In this document: in pieces, positions 12,004 through 24,738 of the stretch
Layout of the letters: the number at the start of each line of letters is the position of its first letter
Numbering within the stretch: the stretch's first letter is position 1
Assembly: GCF_037975245.1 (NCBI RefSeq)
Contig: NC_092567.1
Span: 4,410,214 to 4,474,213, forward strand
Source of the DNA: Apostichopus japonicus
Lineage: Eukaryota > Echinodermata > Holothuroidea > Aspidochirotida > Stichopodidae
DNA: 64,000 nucleotides
Direction of reading: 5' to 3'
Position numbers and translations under genes: made by a program
Notes under the pieces: model-generated
Database searches by the model: none
What the model was told of the DNA's origin: nothing
What the model saw: only the letters and a program-made list of their open reading frames with translations

Positions 12004-13459
12004 TAAAATTAAAGTTAATTGTTAGGCCACTGGCACTAGTACTGTATTATGGTTAGTGTAACGCTACCGTTGCCACGCTGGCGTTTCGCAATACACAAGT
12101 GCAATGACAGTGAGTAGCCTATAGGCTTCTACTGGGTACTGCAGTGCATTCTCAACACTAAAGTGTGCATTCTAAACACCAATTAACAATGTGTTATGTG
12201 TGTATTGGGCTAGATTGAACAGTGGCACATAATCTTCTAATTTATTCCCAAACAAATGCTGGAACTATAAGTCTCAATAGTTTATTTGAAGTCTACACTC
12301 ATTTGGTAAAGATTTCCTGTAATTTCCCATGTGAATCTAAATGGGTAGGCTTTGTGATATTGAATAAGCAAGGCTAGACCTTCAAACGTACAGTCACAGT
12401 AGGCTGAACAAATTATGTTGGCTAGTCAACAGTATTATATGTTGCGAGCAGTCAGGATGCACGCTTCAGTTCTATTTAACCTTTTCATTTATCATTTCTT
12501 AGTATTTAATTTCCGGTCACGCCCAGGAAACAATTGCGACATTCCTTCACGGTCGACTTGTTTACTGTAAGAAGTATTAACCGTTTTTTCTCAGGAAAGC
12601 TTGATAGTCTGAAGTTATTATAACATGTGCTTTTAGTATACTGCCAAAAGAGTAAGTTGTTGTATTTGTATTGATATTTTATGTAGAAGTAACGGAAAAT
12701 TTAGTATGTTTAGTTTGGTCTAATTGCACGTTTTTTTTTTTCTGTCCAATGTAGTGCAGGGTTGACTTGCGCGAATTCAAATTATTCTGTTTATGTATAT
12801 GTATATGCATCGATTCGTAGATTATGATGTTTTTTTTGACATTTATTTGTAATTCAAGCATATCTGTTTAGTAGCAAAGTTTAAAGGTTAAGATTAATTA
12901 GTTTTCTCTTTTTGATCCTAGATTGAATGAAACTCATTGACGTAAATTATAGATCAGATGATACAGTTTAACGCAGTTGCTAAAACTCTGGGTATTCTCT
13001 AGTCTTCGCCGGTCCATTATATACTTTAGTACTACTAGTAAGACTAAATCAAAACGACCGAAAGACAAACTTAGTGTAACAAAGTACTGATTCTCCTCTA
13101 GCCTAGGTCTAAACAGGCTTGTTATGTGAGCAAGCAAAATAACAACTAAAAACAATTAGGCCTATAAATAAGTTGGCTCAGTGCATTTCTGTTTCTAAAA
13201 TTTTATATTTTTAAAGATCATAAAAACAAACAAAGATTTAGCCCATGTTTTATTATCTCTGTATTCTGGGCATTTGATTCTGGTTGCAATGGTGATGACA
13301 CTCTCGTTCAAATTTTCAGCTTTATACAGTCTGCTTCAAACTTTGGGATTGTTTTTTGAGACTATAGTGGAAGCAAATCTCACATAACTTTGTGGTGACA
13401 ACTTTATTTAATTTTTTTTTCAAATGATGAATACTTTGCTGTTTCTTTTTTCCAGCAGG

Positions 13460-13670
13460 AATTGAAAAGCCAAATATCTAAGTCAAGGGTGAGGTTTCCT
13501 GTGATGAACGACACCAGTGTGGAGGCAACAACAGAAGAGGAGAACTGTGTTATATATGGCTTAAAGACATGTTTTAAGATGATATATTGGTACCCTTCGC
13601 AGAACAAAAGAGTTTATCCAAGAGTCCAAAAAGCAAAGGAACAAGTACCATAGAGAAAAAAGATGGAAGA
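13460..13670 (+). pseudogene. Decayed internal exon, unknown protein
   Basis: A pyrimidine-rich acceptor (TTTTTTCCAGCAG) precedes a frame starting ELKSQISKSRVRFPV and a GTGAGT donor begins at 13671. That frame stops 20 bases before the donor. A second frame, shifted in the last third, reads RRTKEFIQESKKQRNKYHRE up to the donor, so a frameshift seems to have broken one exon. The charged C-terminal part looks coding. I do not recognise the family. Confidence 0.4.
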
Positions 13671-13803
13671 GTGAGTTTAACTATTGTACCCAACTGTTTA
13701 ATGATATTAAAGATACTTTTCATAACCTGTTTTAAAAAAAAAACAGTCTAGTATATCATTTACGTGCAAGCTTCATAAGTTTGGTCAAATTTTCACTGAT
13801 CTG

Positions 13804-14650
13804 TAGAGCGGGAGTCCAGAGGGTTTGGTTAGCTGGGAGGGTAACCAATTGCCTGGTACATCACAATGTTCACAATGCATTCCTGTATATGAAACCTGAC
13901 GACTGGCAAACCGACTGTGGTGGATGTGGCTGGGAGAGCAATTTTAAAGTCACCTAATAGCTAACCTAGATCAGCTTTCATGGTAACCACATCAAAGTAA
14001 GAACAATGTGTCAGGTATGGCCCCAAGAGCAACAAATGACCATCGCCAGTAATTATTGGTGGTGGGGTACCCCTGCCAGTGATCAACAATTGACCCCTCA
14101 CGGCTGACCTAGGTCAGCTCATGAGGTAACCACTTGAAACCTACTGGAAAATGTTGGTTAGGACTTCAGATACAAGGGATGGGCATTGCCAGTAATTTTT
14201 ATTGGTGGGGTACCCCTGCCAGTAGACCCCCAATATGCCCATCCCCTCATTGACCTAGGTGAGCTCATGATTTGACCAGTTGAAACCTACAGGAAAATGA
14301 TAGGTATCACTTCATATGTAAGGATGGGCATTTCCAGTATTTTATATTGGTGGGCCACCACTGCCAGAGTCCGCCCATCCCTTACATATAGAATCCTGTC
14401 AATCATTTTCCAGTAGTTTTCAACTGGTTAAATTATGAGCTGACCTAGATCAAAGGGGGGGGGGCATTTTGGGGGTCTACTGGCAGGGGTACCCCCCCCC
14501 AATATAAATTACTGGAAATGCCCATCCCTTACATATAGAGTCCTGCCAATCATTTTACAGTAGTTTTCAACTGGTTACCTCATGAGCTAATCTAGGTCAA
14601 TGGGGGATGGGCATTTTGGGGGTCTACTGGCAGGGTTACCCCACCAATGT
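13804..14650. mobile_element. Truncated inverted copy of the 721-2349 TIR element
   Basis: The end TAGAGCGGGAGTCCAGAGG is followed by the same sequence seen inverted at 2349-2040, then about four diverged ~146-bp units. The opposite TIR is missing; similarity stops near 14650. It is nested inside the CACTG element, so it inserted later or was carried along. Confidence 0.8.
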
Positions 14651-14791
14651 AATTTGAGGGACCTAGATTTAAATGTATACCTCCCAATATGTTATAAAAT
14701 TTTAATGTAAATGTATATTTATGATAATGTGAGTTATCATGTGCTATATCTGTATCTGTGCTTACACGTATATCATATTTTCTGTTCACAG

Positions 14792-15166
14792 GTCAATAAT
14801 GGTGCAGATTTTGGCTTCCTGAAGACAAGTGGGAGGCCATTTGTAGTTAAGAGAAACACTCTTTGTTCGTGAAGACTTAACTGGTGTCGATTTGGGGTAC
14901 CACTTTCAAACGAAAGTCATGAGGATCCCTTGCCCAAAATTCAACTTTGCATTATTGTGCAGTGCTATACTTTTGCGATTCATGTTTGATCCATTAACTT
15001 GTCTTAACTTTGTTGGAATAAAATCATATTTTCAGATTTTTGTTCACAGTGATTTCTTCTCTATCTGTCGAAAGTCAGCCTTTGTAGACATCAGAAGTTT
15101 TATCAGAAATAAATACTGCCAACGTACACATTTTTTGTGTTTCTTCTGCTCTCTTTTCTTTCAGTG
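14792..15166 (+). pseudogene. Exon-like fragment inside the CACTG element, unknown
   Basis: After TTCTGTTCACAG at 14780-14791, an open stretch reads VNNGADFGFLKTSGRPFVVK before a stop near 14871. A second frame of about 90 codons runs 14892-15167. Neither was recognised. They may be remains of the same passenger gene as 13460-13670. Confidence 0.3.
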
Positions 15167-15553
15167 ATGCTAGTCAGTGAAACTAGTCGGGTTTAATTCT
15201 TTCAGTGATTCTAGTCAGTGCAACTAGTCAGTCGATACCGACTAAGAAAGGTTAGTCGGGAGAGGCACCATCCTGACTTATGTAAAACCTGCTATAAACT
15301 AGTCGGTGGCTCATATAAATTAGTCGGTAAAGACCGACTAATGTCACCAACTAATGTAACTGACTAATATACATTTACCGACTAAGAAATTGTTGATCGA
15401 CTAAGCTGACGGACTAAGATGACCGACTAAGAAATCCAACTGACTAAGGAATAAATTAGTCGGTATAGCAACTGACTAAGGCTATGTTAGTCGGGAGAGG
15501 CACCAGATGGACTAACGTTATGTTAGTCGGTGAACCAATTTAAGTTTTCAGTG

Positions 15554-16035
15554 TTCAGAAGCAATCATTCGATTTATAAAGGGATTTAATTGGTTTTCTT
15601 GGTGGTGTCCGACATAAATGATACTGCTATGGTTGAATCTTTTTTTCCTGATTAATAACAAATTTTACTCTGCAGATCAAGGTATTTACGTTTTCTTTTT
15701 TTTAAAGAATTCCTCAAGCGGCTGAGTGACCAATATATTAGTGAACTTTGTATGATGTATAGGGCCAGAGACTGTATGATTCGTTTCTGTCCATGACGTA
15801 TACCCAACCATTCATAATTCATGTTCGCCTTTACATACAGAACATTTACGCACAAGGTAATTTAAACCATAATTCACTGAAAATGATGTATTTATACCCT
15901 CTCATGTGTATGTATCTGGTTGATGATTATTCATGAGATGCTGATTATATTGTTTACTGTTTAATACTTAAAATCCTCTTTTTCTTTGTTTTTCGTTGTT
16001 TTTCATTCCCAGCCATTTTTCTGTTGTTCATATAT
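15554..16035. repeat. Dispersed repeat: right part of the empty-site family plus copy of 3241-3620
   Basis: 15554-15700 matches 30360-30487 and 30851-30890. 15707-16035 matches 3241-3620. The junction with 11531-11562 is continuous in the 30337-30487 copy, which shows the CACTG element inserted here. Confidence 0.7.
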
Positions 16036-16315
16036 CAGGCGCGTATCCAGGGGGGGGGGGCGTTGGGGGCGCGCGCCCCCCGGGTAAGAAAAAGAGGAGA
16101 GAAAAAAGAGAAGAAAAAAGGAAAAAAGAGGGGGGGGGAAAGAAAAAAGAGGTGAAAAAAGAGGAGGAGGAGAGGAAGGAAGGGAAAAGAAAAGAAGGAG
16201 AGAAAAAGGAGAAACGGAGGGAGTAGAAGATAAACGCCAAGACAACGGGAAGAGAAATAGGAACAGTGACATCATTATAGCGCTGATCCCTATTATATAC
16301 ACATGGCTGGGTAGC
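16036..16315. repeat. TIR-like start followed by a purine tract
   Basis: CAGGCGCGTATCCAGG at 16036 resembles the left end of the 8779 element. It is followed by G/C runs and then a ~150-base A/G-only tract (16085-16235). Frames on both strands here are low-complexity artefacts. Confidence 0.5.
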
Positions 16316-16760
16316 CAGTGACGGATCGAGGATTTCGGAAGGGGCGTGCGCCTCACCCTACCCCTTACACCGACAACTCCATTTTTGACGTTTCCATTTT
16401 TCCTCTCTCACTAATGTATTTATATATGTATATATACTATATATGGTCTATCATAACGCGTGTGTGCATGGACGCCTTAAACAATTGTGCTATGAAACCA
16501 ACTGTGGCTGGTCTCGAACTCGTCCGAGTCGCCGGGGAACATGACGCAATTCGGGAATGGGGCGACCGCCGCCGCCCCCCCCCCCGAGCATATTTTTGTT
16601 TTTATGATATCGCTAGTAAATTCGAAATAGAAAATGCTTAGATGCAACTTACAAGGCATGGGAAGTGTCATTTCCAGCGATCTGGGAGGCATTTTCAACC
16701 AAAATTTTGTTGTACGCTTCGCGCCAACCCGTGGTGGCGCTACGCTTAGATAGTTTGCCT
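16316..16760. mobile_element. hAT-like fragments
   Basis: CAGTGACGGATCGAGGATTT at 16316 looks like a TIR start. 16640-16750 is an inverted copy of the internal family segment (GGAAGTGTCATTTCCAGCGA ... GGTGGCGCTACGCTTAGA). Outer ends could not be paired. Confidence 0.5.
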
Positions 16761-19040
16761 ACAGGCTTCGGCCATCCTTTGGCAAATTATCCGCTAAGCG
16801 CCTGTTCGAATTTTCGAAATTTCGAATGGGGGCGTGATGGTTAAAGACCGTGTTTGTTCTATCTTTCCTTACATTCAGTGCATAGCCCTGTACACGCAGT
16901 AGCTTAATATCATGGAATTGGATTGCGTTGAAGATGGAGTGTTCTTGTGACGTGAATTAGTATAATAACACAATTAAAGGTGATATTCGTTGTACCGACA
17001 GACCGAATACCTGGAGTGTCAAAGGGAGGTGTGTGGGTCTGAAGGGGCGACTGGAGGGAGGAAGGGGAGGGGGGGGGGGCGGAGCATCATCACATCTTTC
17101 TTAGTTCACTTGTTAGATCAAGATATTCTTCAGTGACGACGACACCAGCTCCACTCATCAACGATTGTACTTTAATACATTACTGGGTCATTCGGCTTGA
17201 TCCTTTGTTAGCCAAACAATGGGAGGTAGTCAAATGTTCCATTTTTAATGAAATTCATATTTTCAGTAAACGTTTGGTGTCGACATTTCTAGATAAACGT
17301 CAAAACTTCATGAGAAACGTTACAATTTCTATAAAGCGTGGAAAGTTGCGATATCAGTCTAAATTGTTCTATAAGAAAAATCAAATATCAGAAATAAAAC
17401 CACAAAATGTCAATATGTAAAATCGTTTTTGTTCTCCAAAATAATAGTCAATAGTCGAGGTATAAGCAGGGTTAATTCGAGCAAGAATGTTTTAACAAAA
17501 TTTTCTGGGATCAATTTTCCTTCTGAGCAACCCTCATATATTATATTGCGTACTTGGTAATAACAGTCGGAGCGGATGTTGCCACCTGGTACAGCTAACA
17601 CCAACAGACACAATGAAACCCAGACAATAATGTTTCATACTATAATGTATACCTCTATTATTACAGTTTAGATTCTTTCAAGGGGTGGCAGACATATATT
17701 TGAGTGTCTACTCCCCTCTTGTAGCTACCCTTCTGCTCCTCCACTGCCCTCCATTATGATACAAGATTAGTCTCTGTACAGAGTAAATAAATCTTTGATT
17801 TTGTATTAACGTCATATTTGCGTATTGAGAGAGTGGAAGTACACCGGTTTTACACTGAAGTTCAGTTACTGCCCAGTGTATATGACTGGGGGTGGCAGAC
17901 AAATACTTGAGGGCCTATCCTCCTCCCCTAGCTACCCCTCTGCTCCTGCCCTCCATAATGGTACAATATTACTTCAGTTGCTGCCCAGTGTATATGACTA
18001 CTCTTGTAGATAAGAATTGCCTCCATAGCATTGTAACAAGAGCTCACTGAAACACGACATTCACAGGACCCGAAGCACTTGATAAAGATGCTTCGTTAAA
18101 CATCGGTCGTTGATTATCATTAGGCTTATGTCTAGAATGACTATATAAGCTGCTGTTATACGCGTGACATGAGCGAAAGACTTGTGACTTGACTTGACAA
18201 ACATTGGCTTGATGAAAACACTGTGATAAACTCGGCTCAAAGTTCAGCTTACAGTAACATTTAAATCAATAATGTGTCATCTATTGTTATTTGATGATAA
18301 ACTACTAAAGGAATAGATGATTTTCAGTCGTATAAACCAGTGATTTCCATAAAAAAAACGAAACGTGTTTCACAAGTTACATATCAGAACATGAGAAAAG
18401 AGGACTTTTCAAATAACAGGGCTTCCCGTACTTTAAAGGTTGTTTGTTTTTTGCTTCTTAATATGAATATACTTATTCTCGTATCTATATTTCGTTATCA
18501 TAACCTTACTATATTAATATGAACATATATTTTAACATCTAACCTCCCTTTCGTAATCAGGAACTTGCTTGCCTATTATTATCGCTATTTACTTAGCCTG
18601 CACCACAAACTAAATTTGTAACGTATACTTTACTACCGTTGTATCACAGTCACTGTTAACACAACAAACAAATACAAAGATCTTACGAAGTTTACCCAGT
18701 GGTATCGTATAATTGTTTCATATTTAGTTGATATTATCATTATTACGATATATGACTAGATATCTTTTAAAGATTGAAGATAAGATGTTTCAGTTCCATT
18801 ACGTATTACATCATCTGGCTTTAAAAAGACGGATAACGAAGATTCAAGTTTTTTTCGAAAAGAGGGACATATTTTAGATGCGTCCCGATGAACTTTTTAG
18901 GGTACCTGTAAAGGGCAATCAAGATAAAAATATATTGTCCCTAATAATTGGCCTTTTCTAAAACAGATAACGAAATAATATTCTGAAGCTAACAGTACCT
19001 TACATGTTTCATTCTGGTTATATAAACGGCATATGATAAT
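16761..19040. other. Long stretch without a supported gene
   Basis: Two related ~60-bp patches (17690-17760 and 17885-17970, each with GGTGGCAGACA and TAGCTACCC) form a weak duplication. Otherwise only short unsupported frames are seen. Confidence 0.45.
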
Positions 19041-19044
19041 ACTT

Positions 19045-19195
19045 GATACGGTTCCCGGACAACTCCCCCCTGGACGAATTCCCCTGACGATTACCCCCCC
19101 CCCTCGGAGAATTCCCACTCCGTACAATTCCCAACTATGACAACTTCCCCCGGACAACCCCCCCCCCCGGACAAATTCACCAGGACAATCCCCTC
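19045..19195. repeat. CCGGACAATTCCCC minisatellite (inverse of 27800-28080)
   Basis: Irregular 14-20-bp units of the type CCGGACAATTCCCC are present on the plus strand. The complementary orientation dominates at 27800-28080. Confidence 0.75.
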
Positions 19196-19499
19196 CTTGG
19201 AAATTCGACGATTGATGGGCAGCCGATGTAGGCAGGGTTTAGGCTTTTAGTTCATTCAAAATGGAAGTGAACCTAGAACTAACTGCAACAGGAGATTTCC
19301 ATTTTTCATATTGTTGTCGTGTCCCCACTGAATATTATATCCAATTAACATGAATTCAAAATGGACGCAAACGATTATTTTGAGGCTCTGTAAAAGCTCA
19401 TTAACGATTGGTTTTACACCCTCAACATATATTACAGGAAGATAGAAACATGACCACAGACAATCAAACTGGCTTATTGAAAATACACTTTGACGTACC

Positions 19500-20057
19500 T
19501 ACATACCTGTCAACTCTCCCGGTTTTACCGGGAGACTCCCGGTTTTTACCCGAATCTCCCGGCCTCCCGGTTTCATGTTCTATTCTCCCGGTTTTTTTAA
19601 GTTCTACACTTGCGATATTTCTGAAAATAGCCAACAATTAGTCCTATGCTTAGTAATTCCCCACAGTAACTCTGAACAGGAAAGGCTATATTCAGTGTAG
19701 TTCGCAAGAACAAGACAGACAGTCGGTCAAGTCTCAAGCTTGATGGGACTCTATCTAGCATACTAGCCATTAAGTCACAGTCACAGTACCCAGAGTCCAC
19801 TGACCCTGTTTCAAATGGAAGCCTATTATAGAAACCCTGTAGAAAGCGAAGCGAGCTGCTGTAAACTACAACAAGAAACACTGATTGGATGATTCTCTCA
19901 TTGTATTGCATAAGTAGACTATACTTATTTAGGAGTATTTATATCATTTCAGTTGAAAATTACCAACCTCCCTATTTTCCCCTTGTTCTCCCTGTTTTTT
20001 GGCCCTGAAAAATGTTATTCTCCCTATTTTGGAGTCAAACAGGTTGACAGGTTTGTA
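19500..20057. mobile_element. TIR element with TACATACCTGTCAAC ends
   Basis: The left end TACATACCTGTCAAC (19500-19514) matches the inverted right end GTTGACAGGTTTGTA (20043-20057) with one mismatch. CTCCCGGTTTT-type repeats lie next to the left end, and CTCCCTATTTT-type relatives lie inside the right end. No transposase or clear target duplication was seen. Confidence 0.65.
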
Positions 20058-20331
20058 CCTATAATGTCAAAACCTAGATATGACTCAATGTGACGTCATC
20101 AAAACTAAAAAATGAGGCGGATTGAACGAAATCAGGCTGTTTTAAGCAGAGACGATATGATATTATATTTAGTGTGGTCAATGGTTAAATCCAGATTTGA
20201 AAAAATGTTGCGCTACGCGCGATTATCTTTTCTCTCATCGCAGCTTTAATATACTGTAGTATGGTAGTTCTTTATGCAGCTTCAGTGATTTACTTTGAGA
20301 ACGCGAAGTAATATTAGACTTCAATTCTTTG

Positions 20332-20468
20332 TAGTAGCGTATTGGGCATTAATGGCGATCGGGGGGGGGGGCAAACTTCGCCCCATGTCAACAGTTTTAG
20401 TTCAGTTTATACGGGCCCAAACCACATTTGGGCGCCCCTATACCATTGCGCCCCTAACTATGCCACTG
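20332..20468. mobile_element. Very short hAT-like MITE
   Basis: The left end TAGTAGCGTATT and the inverted right end CAGTGGCATAGT are related. ATTCTTTG (20324-20331) and GTTCTTTG (20469-20476) flank it with one mismatch. A G-run sits inside the left end. Confidence 0.6.
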
Positions 20469-20954
20469 GTTCTTTGCTAGGCAATCCTTTCAAATAGCTG
20501 GTAAAACAGATATCACAAAGATGATAAACAGTATATAGACTACATGATACTGTTGAATAAACAAACACCATCAGTATTTTTATCACGCCCCTGACTTACT
20601 GAAGTATGCTACTGTTGAATGCATCATCAGAGCGTGTGCAGAGATGGGGGGGGGGTGCTTGGAAATGTTGGCTAAATAATGAAGACACTTTACTACAAAA
20701 AATGGCAAAATATTGCCCCATGTTGCATGTAAGCACACTTCCTTATTAACATATCTCACTACATTTCATCACATGTTGGACCCAACTCCCTCTCTGGAAA
20801 TTTCTGACCGTAACACAACATAAATGCTACGGGCCGGGAATGTAGTGTAGCTGGCTATAATGCATAACAAGAATCTAGAGCTTCGTGATTCATTGCCTTT
20901 GGATTTGAAGCCAGATATAATTGTTTGACCTACCTCTGTTGACCTAAGGTGACA

Positions 20955-21287
20955 TTTGACTTTAACCAAAAACAATAAGAATCATATGTTTAATATGGGT
21001 AATCCACCGCCGAAGTATTATAACGATCTGAACTTGCGTCATCCACTTAGAGTGGTTACAATAGGCGTCATAGACACACACACACATGCATGCCTGCACA
21101 TCTTCCTTTTGCCTCTGGCAAGGAATCAAAAAGTGGTTCTGAGCAATTTTCAGCGAAATCACATTTGGCCACGCCCCTCATGAATATTGATGAGATGAAG
21201 TAGGTTTATAACCTACACATGTTCCCCATCTCCCACCAATGCCACCAAAGAAGTTTGAACAAAATCGGAAAGACGGTTGCCGAGATA
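20955..21287. repeat. ~240-bp degenerate tandem repeat, left part
   Basis: Landmarks are GGGTAATCCACC, a CTTAGAGTGxTTAC segment, TTTGGCCACGCCCCTC and TCCCACCAATGCCAC, ending at CGGTTGCCGAGATA. The same landmarks recur in order at 26875-27045 and partly at 27115-27180. The CACTG element at 21288 interrupts the array. Confidence 0.75.
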
Positions 21288-21682
21288 CACTGTAAAACCC
21301 AACACGTCAAGACAACTTGAAAAAGTCGAGGTAACCCGCTGCCTTAACTTTTTTAAGTTCACTCTACTAACCTAGCCACTCCATAAGTAACACTTGACAG
21401 TAGTGGTTACAACCAACTCACTGGTTTTACTTTGTTACACTATATGTTCATCAGTTGTGGCAACAGATATCAGCAAAGTCCAACAAATTTAATCTTTATC
21501 TTTTTTTGAGAAAAAGCTGGGCAAGTTATGGTAACTAAAACTTTAGAGCTGATACAGCATAGCCTTTCCTCTTTACACTGACAAGACCAATTCAAGTTTT
21601 GCCCACTTTCAATTATCTCTAGAGTTAACTTTTAATATTTAAGTTGACGCTACTTGGTATATTCTAGGCAGCGGGTTACCTC

Positions 21683-23790
21683 AATATAATTGAGTTATGA
21701 CACCAGACAATTTTAGTAAAGAAAACTATATATTGCTAAGTTAACAACACAACTTTATTTTCAACCTCTGAAGCCAGTAACAATGTACTTTAACAAGGAA
21801 ATAGAAGAAATAAACGCATAAAAAGTGCCTAATACTTTTATCGGTGGAAACAACGCCAAAATGTATCAATAGAGAGATACAGAAGAACATACTGCAATCA
21901 TTCATTTCCATGATTCATTTAAGATAGTAAATACCAATTTCAAGTGCATGTGTTCTTTGGTATGAAATACAGAAGTAAAATTAATATGTTATGGCTGCTG
22001 GAAATAACCAATGTTGTTAAAAGCCAAGAAGTATGAAGTAACCACTCCTCTCAGCCATTTACAATATGATTGTTTTAGCTAAAGACTTTAATTTTGTGGC
22101 AAATATTTATATAGGTGAATCATAATTACATCATCATGTAAATAGGCAACGATGCTCAAAACACCAATGTTTCATTAACTAAAGGAATGCACTTAAAGTT
22201 GTCGATAGCAAAGCTATAGTGATGCCACCAATTGTTCTTGCATCTGTTTTTATGACAAAGACTAGTTATGATGATAAGAGCATTGTTCAATTGTGAAAAC
22301 CAAGCATAGAACAGGAACTTCATCTTTTTAATGATATGAAAAATTTCTTTTCAGGATATTTTGATCCCTTATATTAAAAATTACCATTAAAAACTAGTTC
22401 CCATGAAAGCTAAGGATATGTTTGGGGAATCACATACAACCTTTCATCCTAGAAAGGGGTATATAAAATCAAGCCAGGGTTCAGCAAATAGCCCCTGTTT
22501 GGTCCTTTGTACAAAAACTTACATTTTAATCATAAGATAAAGCAACTCTGTAAAACTCTTTTAATAATCTGAGAGGAAGCACAACAGTCTTTGCTCATGA
22601 AAACCTGCATGCAAAGTAAAGTCATCATGAAAAATGTTTGTTTTTTAGATCTCTACAGCAAAGCACTTTATTTTTACCCATTTGGAACACAAAATACTTT
22701 GAAAGAATTCCATTGTCAATCCCTGTCTTTTGCCAGTTTTTGGATTCTTCAAACACTTGTATTACTGTGATTTGAATAGTTTCATCACAACATAGATATC
22801 TGATGCATTTTCCTTTATCAGTATATATAATATTAATACTGACTTCCTGTAAATGATTTCACAGTACATCCCTCATTGGGCTCATTAGGATGAACATGTT
22901 TGTAAGTTCAAATTTTGCAAATTATTTCTGAAACATATACTATGATACCAATCACATTGATGCAAGCAAGCTGATAGAAATTCTCCATAACTAAGCAAGT
23001 ACAAAGTGATTATTTGACAAACAATGGCTCTGAATAAAAATGAAAATGTAAACTAGAGTTTAAGCCTGATAGAATTTTTTTCAGACATTTTTGGACCCTT
23101 CCAACTCACTAGAGGTGTGGGCTATTATGTCATTTCTCTGCCTGAAGAAAACATCGGCATTTCATAAAATTAACTTTGTTTCGCTCTTTGATTATTATAA
23201 TGATTATTATTAGTGCCTATTCACCCAATCAACAATTCTTCATAAGTTGAAATGTAAAAGCAGAGAAACAATTTCCCATGGCATCCTGTTCCATATTACA
23301 ATTTGCTTCACCACATTTTCAAGATTTACCAAGAAACAAGATAATTACCAGTCAAATGGAGTTTTGCAATATCTCTCTGGACCCCACATGAACTATTTAA
23401 ACACTTAAGATGCATGATAACTATGTATGTTTATAATGGAATGTAATGCCACAGGCATGGTTTCAAATTGTTAAGAGGGTTATTTAAGTAGCCTGACGGT
23501 TTATTTTTTGTTGATAAATTACACTAAAACAGCAATATATTAACTTCTTTAACTAAAGAATATTATTGTTTAAGCTGTCATTAGCAAAAATATTCAGCAA
23601 TCCCTTTTTCTTTAATCTATATCCAGGACACAATTTGTACTTACGATGGATCAAATAAACCAATAATGTTGTTAACATATACAGTAGAATGCAAAAATGA
23701 AACAAACCAACATTAAAGTAAATTTCCTCCAAGGTGGTAATAAAAACTGTAAGAATTTTGACCAAAGGTGACCATATTTGAATTTCTGGT
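21683..23790. other. Non-coding left half of CACTG element copy 1
   Basis: No supported exon was found in about 2.1 kb. Given the minus-strand gene, it may be 3' UTR, introns or filler. Copy 2 carries the same sequence with scattered single-base differences. Confidence 0.5.
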
Positions 23791-23850
23791 ATATTTGGGG
23801 CAAATATAGCTTACCTTTATGCTACCAAAGGTGACCATATTTGAATTTGA

Positions 23851-23946
23851 CAATATTTCCACCGTTCTGTCAAGGTGTTGGTCTAGTGAAGAAAAGAAAG
23901 TGCTTTCCAGAGCAAGGTTGCTTAACCTCGAAAACTCAGCCTTCAA
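23851..23946 (-). pseudogene. Downstream exon of the element-borne gene (copy 1)
   Basis: The acceptor TTTATTCTTTCAG precedes an open stretch reading LKAEFSRLSNLALESTFFSS, then LDQHLDRTVEIL. This resembles the C-terminal region of SAMD3-like uncharacterised proteins as I remember them. In copy 1 the 3' side of the exon is removed by the internal deletion. Copy 2 retains more at 50600-50824. Confidence 0.45.
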
Positions 23947-24738
23947 CTGAAAGAATAAACTGAGAAATGTAGAAAACAATATTTAGTTAAGTTTGCCCTA
24001 TGAAAAGAAGATGGCTCCCCTTTGCCAGGTAGCAATATTATAGAAAGCCATTTCCAAGGTGAGAGTATAAATGCAACTTGTAAGTGCATTTGTCGATTGT
24101 AGTCAACTGCCAATCGGAATCCTGGGTAAGACATATAATATACAGTTATTAACTAATTTTACCGGTATTTAGTGCAGATATTAGTTACCAAAAACAATAG
24201 TAATGGTGACTGACATCCATGGGTTAAAAAATACATCAACCGGCTAATTACTGATCAGATCACCCTGTGGCACCATAGACCACATACTTTGTATCTCTTT
24301 TTTTTCTGTATTTTACCAAAATTTTATACATAAGAAATAAAACATCTCTAACACTAATCACCCACTGTGATTACTTTTACTACTCATTATACACTGCAGC
24401 TACTATATCATGAAAAATACAAAACAAAATGTCCAATTTTAGTGAAGGAGACAGCACCCCCAATAAGTTAATGAACAATTAAGGAACTTACTTCACTGTG
24501 AAGAAGTAAGGCGGGCATCTTCTACCATTTCGTTGACGGCTGGCGCATTTAAGACCAGGTCCTGTCTACGGTATGCATAGGTCCTTATCATCATTTTTTA
24601 AATCTTGTCCATGTCCCTGTTTCTCTTTTGAACTTCTGTGCAGAAGTTTTCTCAATAAGACTCCATACTTGTTGCATCTTCTCCAATTGGAATGTCTGGT
24701 AAGTAATTTATTTCTGCTCTCTTTGGTTTTTTGTGTTT

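Larger units (their letters stand above)
11563..15553. mobile_element. CACTG-ended TIR element with decayed exons
   Basis: The left end CACTGAAAAA (11563) is matched by TTTTCAGTG (to 15553). Both ends are rich in GACTAA/TTAGTC subterminal motifs (11580-11830 and 15170-15540), a layout typical of CACTA/EnSpm elements. A related empty site at 30337-30400 reads through the junction and indicates a 2-bp TT duplication. The interior holds exon-like pieces at 13460-13670 and 14792-14900, plus a truncated copy of the 721-2349 TIR element. No transposase was recognised, so it is probably non-autonomous. Confidence 0.7.

Noticed and set aside
16003-16356. Phe/Ser-rich frames on both strands
   Set aside because: They come from the A/G tract at 16085-16235.
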